DNA of 10,845 bases from contig JODU01000055.1 of assembly GCA_000720845.1 (NCBI GenBank), positions 1 through 10,845 on the forward strand. The letters are read 5' to 3'. A program made the translations under genes and the position numbers. The DNA comes from Kitasatospora aureofaciens (GTDB taxonomy: Bacteria; Actinomycetota; Actinomycetes; Streptomycetales; Streptomycetaceae). The notes beneath the pieces are model-generated. The model worked only from the letters and a program-made list of their open reading frames with translations, was not told the origin of the DNA and made no database searches. The stretch's first letter is position 1; every line of letters starts with the position of its first letter. Shown in pieces: positions 6,005 through 10,845 of this stretch.

Positions 6005-6291
6005 GCAGCCTCCCGCATGGTGATGGCCCGGTGCCGGTCGGCCGGGTCGGCTGCGTCCTTGCGGAACAGCCAGGCCGGCTGTCCATGCTCGAAGCGGGCG
6101 GCGGCGCCGCCGTCGGGCAGGGACTGGGCCATCGCGACCATGGTGGCACGCTGCTCGCGCTCCGCCCGGGTGGCGATGCGCGCCTTCAGGAGCATCTCCA
6201 TGACGCCGCGGGCGCGGCGCAGTGCGTAGAAGAGCAGGATGAGCACGGGCAGGGATACCCCGCCCGCTCCTGCCCAGTACGACCAAGTCAT
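6001..6291 (-). CDS. Single-pass membrane protein, first gene of the sigma-factor operon
   Basis: A 96-residue protein from ATG 6289-6291, chosen for AGGAGG about 8 bases upstream; a longer frame begins 54 bases earlier without such a site. Residues 3-25 are a hydrophobic helix (WSYWAGAGGVSLPVLILLFY) with no cleavage site, followed at once by Arg-rich residues, so the C-terminus should face the cytoplasm. Residues 25-96 are helical and charged. The stop overlaps the sigma-factor GTG, so the proteins are made in a coupled way. By position it could anchor or sense for the sigma factor, but its cytoplasmic part shows no anti-sigma (ZAS) Cys/His motif. I do not recognise a family. Confidence 0.75.
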   Translation of the reverse strand: MTWSYWAGAGGVSLPVLILLFYALRRARGVMEMLLKARIATRAEREQRATMVAMAQSLPDGGAAARFEHGQPAWLFRKDAADPADRHRAITMREAA

Positions 6292-6387
6292 CGACCAGGC
6301 CTCCTCGTAGTGACGGACTCGTTGACGAAGGCCGAGAGCCTTCATCCCTTACACGCCGCAGAGGGCCGGATCCGGATGCCTGGGAGC

Positions 6388-6402
6388 AAGAATTTTTTAC
6401 AA
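6388..6402. promoter_or_regulatory. AT-rich tract in the leader of the sigma operon (possible promoter element)
   Basis: The 15 bases AAGAATTTTTTACAA stand out in an otherwise very GC-rich leader, about 100 bases upstream of the ATG at 6291 on the minus strand. AT tracts like this often lie at or just upstream of promoters in high-GC actinomycetes. No convincing -35/-10 pair can be assigned by eye. Confidence 0.3.
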
Positions 6403-6500
6403 CCGCCGCTCCACTCACGTCTGTCACAGTGATTCCGCAGGTCACACTGGGTGTGGTCAGGGTGGCGGAAGGAAAACCCGTGAGGGCCCCGGCTCCCGCA

Positions 6501-6527
6501 CCCCCGGCTCCGGCAGGAAGCCGGGGG
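6501..6527 (-). terminator. Perfect 9-bp GC hairpin between the HTH gene and the sigma operon
   Basis: CCCCCGGCT (6501-6509) pairs perfectly with AGCCGGGGG (6519-6527) around a 9-base loop. It begins about 50 bases past the stop of the minus-strand HTH gene. No T tract follows, which is usual for Streptomyces terminators. It would separate the HTH transcript from the sigma operon. Confidence 0.45.
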
Positions 6528-6573
6528 GCGCGGGGACCGGGAGCGGGCTCGGAGCGCGGGGTGGGCACGGGGT

Positions 6574-7130
6574 TCAGGCCGGGGTGGCGAGAACCGCCTG
6601 GATGGGCGGGCTCTCGTCCGGGCCGGCCAGGCACTTGTGCAGTGCCTCCACCCAGAGGTGACGGCGCTCCTCCGGTGCTTCGCACGCGATGAGGAAACCG
6701 AGGAGTTGGTGTTCGGTTCGCGGTACGGCGCGGTACTTGATGATGCGGTGGGCGGTGCTGTGGGGCAGGGCATTGAAGCCGCCAGCGCGTCGCTCCATCT
6801 CTGCGGCCGAGGGGAAGCCGCTCGTCGTAGGCGCGGCCGGGGCGCTTCTCGTCGTGGCGGGCGCGTTTCCACAGGCGGACGGTGACGTCGGTGCACAGGT
6901 CGCGGTCCTGCCCGGGGAGGGTGCAGGCCTGGACGTAGTCCTCTACGACCGTGCGTCGTGGCACTGCCTTGCCTGGAGGCGGCTCGTTTGAGGGTGGCGG
7001 GCGAGGACACTGTCCGCTGGGCGAGCTCGGCGAAGCTGAGGCCTGTCCGGGCGTGGATATCGCGCAGGTACTTGGCGAGCTGTGCCTGTGCGTAGAGGCT
7101 GAAGTCCAGCGGCTTCTGAGGGCGGGCCAT
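6574..7130 (-). pseudogene. XRE-like helix-turn-helix regulator broken by two one-base insertions
   Basis: From ATG 7128-7130 (GAGGG upstream) the frame reads MARPQKPLDFSLYAQAQLAK and YLRDIHARTGLSFAELAQRT, then SSPATLKRAAS. This is the actinomycete HTH pattern in which a short regulator domain begins L-A-x-x-L-R-x-[IL]-x-x-x-[ST]-G-L-[ST]-[YF]-x-x-L-A. At about 6974 the frame must shift by one base to continue GKAVPRRTVVEDYVQACT and LPGQDRDLCTDVTVRLWKRA. At the G4 run 6811-6814 it shifts again to SAAEMERRAGGFNALPHSTA, HRIIKYRAVPRTEHQLLGFL and WVEALHKCLAGPDESPP, ending at TGA 6574-6576. The span is 557 bases, two more than a multiple of three, exactly as two insertions require; repaired, it would be about 184 residues. 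It could be a true pseudogene or sequencing error. A regulator of the neighbouring sigma operon is a plausible role. Confidence 0.7.
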
Positions 7131-7165
7131 GGCCGTGTTCCCTCAGGCCGGAGGAGGCGCGGTAA

Positions 7166-7297
7166 GCCTGGATGAGGCGGGCCAGGCGCCGTCCGGGCCG
7201 GGTGGGCAGCACGACACCGGAGTCGGCGCTCGACGACTTCTACGCCCGGTTCGAACCGCTCGAGGGCGAGGAGATCATCGAGCCCAGCTGGTTCTGA
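7166..7297 (+). pseudogene. Short plus-strand C-terminal-looking peptide
   Basis: After a TAA at 7163-7165 the plus frame is open to TGA 7295-7297. It ends in an acidic, protein-like segment: ESALDDFYARFEPLEGEEII then EPSWF. Possible starts are ATG 7172-7174 (GGAGGAGG lies about 14 bases upstream, rather far) and GTG 7202-7204 (no ribosome site). The composition looks like a true protein end, but the residues before it are Arg-rich noise, so a fragment left by rearrangement is likelier than an intact small gene. It overlaps the antisense tail of the glycosyltransferase at 7240-8154. Function unknown. Confidence 0.35.
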
Positions 7298-8154
7298 CCC
7301 TCCCTTGAGGTCGGTGGCCGCCATGGGGTCACCAGCCGGGTCGCCTGCGCCGCCCACCAGCCGGGGATGGTCTGAAGCGAGACAGGCTGGAAGCCCAGGT
7401 GCGGGCAGTCGACCGCGATCCGGCCGCCGTGCCGGTGAAGGTGCTGGAGCAGGCGGCGGGCCTCGGCGTGCCGGTCCGGGGAAGCGGTCTTCCAGGTGCC
7501 GTCCGCCGAGTGCACGGCCCGCCGTTCGATGTCCTGCCGTACGCCGTCGCGCCACTTGAAGTGGTGGACGGCAACCGGTGGCCGGTTGGCCGGGCGGTGG
7601 CCCTCGGCGCGGTGGTTGCCGGAGGCCACGGCGACGCTGGAGTGCGCGAGCACGATCTTGCGGGGGTCGCCGCGCAGGAGCTGGTGGGTGAGGAAGGCGC
7701 CGAGCGGATACGCCGCGTCCAGGCCCGTCTGCGGGTCCCAGCCGGTCAGGGAGCCGTCAGTGGTGACGCGGTCGAGCATCAGCCCGCCCACCACGCGGTG
7801 CCCGGCGTGCTCGGCCTGGGCAATCATCTCGTCCAGCGGGATGGGGTACTGCTGGAACTCGTCGGCGTCGGCGAGCAGGTGCCAGCCGGGCCCTGCCTGC
7901 TGCCGCAGGGCGTCCCTAAGTTCGCCGTTGGTGTGCTCGTGCCAGGGGCCGCTGCTGGTGGCGGTGGGGATGATGCCCAGCTCGCGGCTGGCGTCCTGGA
8001 GTTCGTGCCGCCGCTGGTCGGGGACGTGTTCGGGGAAGTGAAAGGCGATGAGGAACCGCTCGCGGCCCAGGAGCCGGTAGCGGCGGACCCAGGCGGCCAG
8101 CAGCGGGACTTCGATAGGGCCGATGACGGAGACCAGCGGCGGAGAGCTCAGCAT
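7240..8154 (-). CDS. Glycosyltransferase, GT2/GT92-like (DxD motif)
   Basis: A 304-residue protein from ATG 8152-8154, which overlaps the end of the upstream gene by seven bases. It begins with a nucleotide-sugar-binding-like strand (VSVIGPIEVPLLAAWVRRYR at 8-27), then LIAFHFPEHVP. WHLLADADEFQQYP at 91-104 contains the DxD (D96-A-D98-E) that binds the metal and sugar nucleotide. HHFKWR at 197-202 is the distal His/Trp motif typical of these retaining or inverting GT-A enzymes. No signal peptide or membrane helix, so probably cytoplasmic. Residues after about 285 lie antisense to the plus-strand EPSWF peptide and look unlike the rest, so the natural C-terminus may have been replaced at a junction near 7300. 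Acceptor unknown; with its truncated glycosyltransferase neighbour it probably belonged to a polysaccharide or natural-product glycosylation cluster. Confidence 0.8.
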   Translation of the reverse strand: MLSSPPLVSVIGPIEVPLLAAWVRRYRLLGRERFLIAFHFPEHVPDQRRHELQDASRELGIIPTATSSGPWHEHTNGELRDALRQQAGPGWHLLADADEFQQYPIPLDEMIAQAEHAGHRVVGGLMLDRVTTDGSLTGWDPQTGLDAAYPLGAFLTHQLLRGDPRKIVLAHSSVAVASGNHRAEGHRPANRPPVAVHHFKWRDGVRQDIERRAVHSADGTWKTASPDRHAEARRLLQHLHRHGGRIAVDCPHLGFQPVSLQTIPGWWAAQATRLVTPWRPPTSREGQNQLGSMISSPSSGSNRA

Positions 8155-8498
8155 CGTGACTCCTTCGTACGGAGAGAGGCGAAGGTGTGGGTGAGGAAGT
8201 CGGCCTGCTCGTCGGCTGTCCGCATGCCCAGCAGGCAGGGTGCCTCGAGGCCGGGCTGGACGGGAGGCTGGCGGATGACGGTGTGCAGGACGTCGGCGAG
8301 GCCGTCCGGGGCGCCGACGGGGAAGGTCAGGGCCCAGGGCTGGCCGCGAAGCCGACCGGTGAGGACGGGATAGTGGTCGGAGACGATCAGGGGGACACCG
8401 AGGCAGGCGGCGTCCATCACGAGCCCGGATTCGTTGCCGACGCCGGGGTGCCGCGCTACCAGGGCGGCATCGGCGGCGGCGTAGACCAGCCGCAGCAC
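8148..8498 (-). pseudogene. C-terminal half of a GT-B glycosyltransferase, N-terminus lost
   Basis: A 116-residue frame from GTG 8496-8498 to TGA 8148-8150, overlapping the next gene's ATG. It reads VYAAADAALVARHPGVGNES, GLVMDAACLGVPLIVSDHYP, then a PVGAPDGLADVLHTVI segment. This is the nucleotide-sugar half of group-1 (GT4-type) glycosyltransferases: Y-x-x-A-D-x-x-L, a nucleotide-binding E-x-x-G-x-x-x-x-E/D-A-x-x-x-G-x-P-[LV]-I-x-S-[DN] core, then the D-G-L-A-x-x-[IL] helix. A complete enzyme has roughly 350-400 residues, so the whole acceptor half is absent. Similarity stops at about 8505, where plus-strand coding of an unrelated gene begins. The GTG has no ribosome site of its own and is an accidental start. 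Confidence 0.75.
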
Positions 8499-8510
8499 GC
8501 TGTCTGTGAC

Positions 8511-8863
8511 AGGGCTTCGCTCAGCGCTCCCGCTGGGCGAACGAGAACCTGCTACGTGCCGGCGAGATCGGCGCGTATGAGCGCAGGCTCGTGGAGAAGT
8601 GGCAGTCGCGTTTCGCCGAGATGTGTGAAGACCTCGGCGATGAAGCCACCGAAGAAGAGATGAAGCGTGAGGCCAAGCTGATCTACAGGTGGGTCGACGG
8701 GGAGGCCCGACTTCGCATCCGCACCGGCTGTGAAGAGGTGTTCGTCGTCAAGGGGTCGTATCAAATGCTCGCAGACGAGCTGCAGGTCGGGTGGCATCCG
8801 GACTTCAGCGCCCGGCTGGCGGCTCTGCTGGAGCCAGCGGGAGCCGCTGATGGCCGAGCGTGA
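8511..8863 (+). pseudogene. ABC-3C effector-type component, C-terminal domain only
   Basis: The plus frame opens after TGA 8508-8510 and runs to TGA 8861-8863. It reads SRWANENLLRAGEIGAYERR, LVEKWQSRFAEMCEDLGDEA, then RLRIRTGCEEVFVVKGSYQM and LADELQVGWHPDFSARL. The closing pattern, Y-x-x-L-A-[DN]-x-x-x-[IV]-G-W-H-P-D-[FY], is what I recall for the C-terminal domain (CTD) of ABC-three-component systems. There the protein carries a variable N-terminal effector in front of this domain. The N-terminal effector is gone: upstream sequence is the antisense of a truncated glycosyltransferase. GTG 8591-8593 could give a 90-residue product but has no good ribosome site. The last 14 bases overlap the middle-component gene, the original operon arrangement. 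Confidence rests on the context of the next two genes. Confidence 0.65.
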
Positions 8864-9275
8864 CCTCAGCGGCGAGGAGCGCGCCCTGTCAACCCGGCCT
8901 TCACAGCACTCGTATGCGTCCCGGGCTGTGCAGGGCTACGAGAAGCAGTACCGCTCCGCCTGCCCGCTTCCAGTCGCAGTGACCGCCGCGGTTATGGCTC
9001 TCCAGCCGCCCATCCGGACGGCGCTGCCCGCCACCATCCGCACCGGGCTGATGAACTGGCTCGACGAGAACGAGGCCGTGCGCGTGGCCATGGGTCTCAA
9101 CGCCGCCGCCCTCACCGCCGTCGTGCGACCAGGCCTGCTCTTTGCCCTTCAGAGCGATGTGCTCAGGCTTCAAGGCTCCAGGCTGACGGTGAAGCGACGG
9201 GCCGTGACGGCCCTCGATGACGGCCCCGAACAGAACACGACGATCCAGAAAGCCGCCCACCAACTCGGGCGCTGA
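8850..9275 (+). CDS. ABC-3C middle component, cut short by an in-frame TGA
   Basis: A 141-residue product from ATG 8850-8852, with GGGAG six bases upstream and a 14-base overlap with the previous gene. It reads HSYASRAVQGYEKQYRSACP, then LPVAVTAAVMALQPPIRTAL, ATIRTGLMNWLDENEAVRVA and LTAVVRPGLLFALQSDVLRL. This follows the plan I recall for middle components (MC) of ABC-three-component systems: [A/N]-P-[A/S] start, G-Y-x-P-L-[P]-L-A-F-L-V-L-P, then L-P-x-[ST]-x-R-T-x-[L]-x-x-W-L. The product stops at TGA 9273-9275 straight after HQLGR. In the same frame the code continues with LPSTGSISTVLTLLGVQA and a second TGA at 9330-9332, which overlaps the GTG of the ATPase gene. In MC proteins GR is followed by W, so TGG to TGA is the likely change. 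Unrepaired, 19 residues are lost. Confidence 0.75.
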   Translation: MAERDLSGEERALSTRPSQHSYASRAVQGYEKQYRSACPLPVAVTAAVMALQPPIRTALPATIRTGLMNWLDENEAVRVAMGLNAAALTAVVRPGLLFALQSDVLRLQGSRLTVKRRAVTALDDGPEQNTTIQKAAHQLGR

Positions 9276-9328
9276 CTGCCCAGCACCGGCAGCATCAGCA
9301 CCGTCCTGACGCTCCTGGGAGTCCAAGC

Positions 9329-10375
9329 GTGACCTTTCAGATCCAAGCGGTCACCGTCTACGGCAAGCAGCCCGGACAGGTCCGCACGGTCCCGTTCCAC
9401 ACCGGCACCTTGAACATCGTCACGGGCGACTCCCGGCGCGGGAAGAGCGCGCTGCTGACGATCATCGACTACTGCCTGGCTAGCTCCGACTACCCCGTCA
9501 AGGCCGGCAAGGTCCGTAAGTACATGGGCGCCTACCCCGTCACCCTGGCGAAGCCCGGCCAGCAACTCTTCGTCCCCCGGCGTTCCCCGGCGCCGGGGAA
9601 CGCCGTGAGCACCGTGCTGTGTGTCCTGTCCCAGGCCCCAGAGACCCCTCCTCCCCCGCTGGAGGAGCTGACCTTCGCGACGCCCCTGGACACCGCCAAG
9701 GACATCCTCAGCGACTTCTGCGGCATCGACCGCACCATCAAGGTGCCCGCGGTCGCCCGCGCTCAGACCATCGCTCCGTCGATCCGCCACGCACTGTACT
9801 TCTGCTTCCAGGCGCAGAACGAGGTCGCCAACCCCGACCTGCTGTTTCACTCCCAAGGTGAGGAGTGGCGACCGAACACCATCCGGAGTGTGATCCCGTA
9901 CTTCCTTGGCGCCGTCGACCCCGAACAGGCAGCGCTGCGCAACCGGCTGCGGCTCCTGCGCCGGGACCTTTCCGACCTTGAAGCCAAACTCGCCCAGACC
10001 CGCGACCTCGGCCCAGCGTCGGGCCACCGGGGCGATCGCGGCAGGGTTCCCGCTCGGCGGCGGCATCGGTCCGGTGGACCCGCCCGAGCACTACTCACCG
10101 AGGCGGTCGGCTGGAGCAACGAGGGAACAAGGACCCCAAGCCGTTCGTCTGGACGAAGACCGCCGACGACATCCTCGACACCCTCGCCGCATACTGCACA
10201 CGAATTAACGACTCAGGACACTAGCATCACGGCCTCCAAGCCCTACAACCAGGGATTCCAATCAGGCACTCAATCAACAGCCCGGGGCCTCACTCGTTGC
10301 GCTTCGCGGCCGTCACCTGATCAGTGGCCAACTCGAAGAAGCTCAAATGAACCATTTTCTCCGCCTGACCGTTGA
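9329..10375 (+). CDS. DUF3732-type ABC-3C ATPase, N-terminal third only, with foreign tail
   Basis: GTG 9329-9331 starts the frame; GGGAG lies eight bases upstream and GTGA overlaps the original stop of the middle component. Residues 1-50 hold the ATP-binding start: FQIQAVTVYG, then TLNIVTGDSRRGKSALLTII, with Walker A G33-DSRR-G38-K39-S40. Residues 76-87 (GQQLFVPRRS) and the Q-loop-like QAQNEVANPDLLFHSQ (161-176) and IRSVIPYFLGAVD (185-197) follow the DUF3732 ATPase pattern. After residue ~227 (about 10010), where a coiled coil should continue, the sequence becomes Arg/Ser/Pro-rich and runs across a transposase fragment in the wrong frame to TGA 10373-10375. The normal protein is roughly 600 residues and includes Walker B and the signature motif, which are absent here. 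It cannot be a working ATPase. A frameshift near 10015 may have preceded the deletion. Confidence 0.75.
   Translation: MTFQIQAVTVYGKQPGQVRTVPFHTGTLNIVTGDSRRGKSALLTIIDYCLASSDYPVKAGKVRKYMGAYPVTLAKPGQQLFVPRRSPAPGNAVSTVLCVLSQAPETPPPPLEELTFATPLDTAKDILSDFCGIDRTIKVPAVARAQTIAPSIRHALYFCFQAQNEVANPDLLFHSQGEEWRPNTIRSVIPYFLGAVDPEQAALRNRLRLLRRDLSDLEAKLAQTRDLGPASGHRGDRGRVPARRRHRSGGPARALLTEAVGWSNEGTRTPSRSSGRRPPTTSSTPSPHTAHELTTQDTSITASKPYNQGFQSGTQSTARGLTRCASRPSPDQWPTRRSSNEPFSPPDR
10126..10224 (+). pseudogene. C-terminal end of an IS630-family transposase
   Basis: The plus frame from about 10126 reads NKDPKPFVWTKTADDILDTL, then AAYCTRINDSGH and stops at TAG 10222-10224. P-[KR]-P-F-V-W-T-K-T-A-D-x-I-L-x-x-[LI]-x-x-Y-C-x-R-I-x-x-S-G-H is the C-terminus I recall for IS630-type transposases of Streptomyces. 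The catalytic core is absent; sequence to the left belongs to the truncated ATPase gene or is unassignable. The fragment is therefore a relic, and probably marks the site of the event that removed the ATPase C-terminus. Confidence 0.75.
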
Positions 10376-10423
10376 AACTCACATACGGATAACAGACGAG
10401 TCAGAGAGCAAGGAGGCACAGGC
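10225..10423. other. Intergenic region between transposase tail and last gene
   Basis: About 200 bases with no frame I can support. It probably holds the end of the IS630 element and the promoter of the gene at 10424. A TTGAAA at 10372-10377 could be a -35 box, but no matching -10 at the right spacing is evident. Confidence 0.3.
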
Positions 10424-10845
10424 ATGACGACGCCAACTCCGCAGGATGCGGCGCTGCAAGACGCCCAAGAAGCAGCAGAGGCACGAGCAGGACAGGACGC
10501 AGTAGCGTCAACCCGTCGGGCGTGGTCGTATGCTGCTCTGGCGGGTGTCTCGGCGGGCGCTGCGGCGGTATCGGGGGCGGGGGCGGGGGCGGCCGCTACA
10601 CCCGTCCCTGAGATGTATACGATCGGCGCTACTGTGGTATTCAGCGGAATAACCTTAGGAAGCAGCGCCATGGCCGCACATGCCGCGACGCAGGCCACAA
10701 GACAAAGGGAGCAGCAGCAACGCCGTCATCAGGACATTGAGCTCAATGAGCTTCTTCAGAACGGCCACGATCGGGTGAAGCCCGCGGCCTGCAAGTCGGG
10801 CCCGCCCGGTAGCAAGCGCACTGCTCATCGACGTCGTCGACGTAC
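10424..10845 (+). CDS. Hypothetical membrane protein, runs off the right edge
   Basis: ATG 10424-10426 has an excellent AAGGAGG about 7 bases upstream. The frame stays open for 140 codons to the window end, so the C-terminus is unseen. Residues 1-31 are helical and Ala/Gln rich (QDAALQDAQEAAEARAGQDA). Residues 33-58 are a first hydrophobic segment full of Ala and Gly (AWSYAALAGVSAGAAAVSGA), and 66-88 a second (TIGATVVFSGITLGSSAMAA). A Gln/Arg-rich helix follows (QREQQQRRHQDIELNELLQN), then a basic stretch that may be beyond a junction. Two membrane passes with both ends cytoplasmic is the likely topology. I do not recognise the family. Codon use is mixed, with AT-ending codons such as TTA (in ACC-TTA-GGA at about 10654), so translation may depend on the bldA tRNA. 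Confidence 0.7.
   Translation, partial: MTTPTPQDAALQDAQEAAEARAGQDAVASTRRAWSYAALAGVSAGAAAVSGAGAGAAATPVPEMYTIGATVVFSGITLGSSAMAAHAATQATRQREQQQRRHQDIELNELLQNGHDRVKPAACKSGPPGSKRTAHRRRRR

Noticed and set aside
5480..7555. A 691-residue minus-strand open frame
   Set aside because: It is open only because of GC bias. Its last 174 codons are the sigma-factor gene, and the rest crosses the HTH gene and glycosyltransferase in other frames with Arg/Pro-rich nonsense.
7399..8373. A 324-residue plus-strand open frame
   Set aside because: It is the mirror of the two glycosyltransferase genes, which show real motifs on the other strand; no ribosome site or domain of its own.
9170..10066. A 298-residue minus-strand open frame
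   Set aside because: It is the shadow of the ABC-3C middle component and ATPase genes.

Overview
The window looks like accessory DNA from a Streptomyces or close relative. Most of it is very GC-rich. Strong AGGAGG-type ribosome sites, GTG starts, ATGA/GTGA stop-start overlaps, a TTA leucine codon in one gene and several actinomycete-type transposase tails all point the same way. It reads as a graveyard and assembly zone of mobile DNA: five separate transposase remnants, two genes cut head-to-head at one junction, and several genes broken by single-base changes.

Layout. 1-1190: the tail of a DDE transposase enters from the left edge (3-89). A minus-strand pair of very small membrane-protein genes follows (97-246 and 243-545), the second carrying a hexanucleotide microsatellite that encodes a Leu-Ala transmembrane repeat. 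After an unassigned stretch comes the C-terminal tail of a DDE transposase (about 969-1190). 1239-1913: a minus-strand coiled-coil protein of lower GC, with a GTG start, a strong ribosome site and a TTA codon. 1914-3075: debris, with a transposase C-terminus on minus (about 2287-2484) abutting a heavily frameshifted IS3-type OrfA/OrfB remnant on plus (about 2574-3075). 3103-4537: a minus-strand two-gene unit of a 78-residue protein and a 398-residue proline-rich, internally duplicated protein, preceded by a 17-bp palindrome.

4827-7130: a minus-strand regulatory cassette. It holds a DNA-binding HTH gene broken by two apparent one-base insertions, a strong hairpin, and then a tightly overlapped three-gene operon: single-pass membrane protein, ECF-type RNA polymerase sigma factor, and a helical/TPR-like protein. 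A strong hairpin at 4706-4735 closes it. 7166-7297 carries a short plus-strand C-terminal-looking peptide.

7240-8505: two overlapping minus-strand glycosyltransferase genes. The upstream one has lost its N-terminal half. 8510-10015: the remains of an ABC-three-component (ABC-3C) conflict/antiphage system on plus. It consists of a C-terminal domain of the effector-type component without its N-terminus, a middle component cut by an in-frame TGA where the family pattern expects Trp, and a DUF3732-type ATPase that keeps its Walker A but loses everything after about residue 227. The end of an IS630-type transposase follows at 10126-10224. The window closes with a new plus-strand membrane-protein gene that starts at 10424 and runs off the edge.

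The most interesting points are the decayed ABC-3C locus and its head-to-head deletion junction with the glycosyltransferases, the membrane protein/sigma/TPR operon, the Leu-Ala microsatellite gene, and the unrecognised proline-rich and coiled-coil proteins. All family assignments come from remembered motifs and reading of the translated sequence; no database search was possible.
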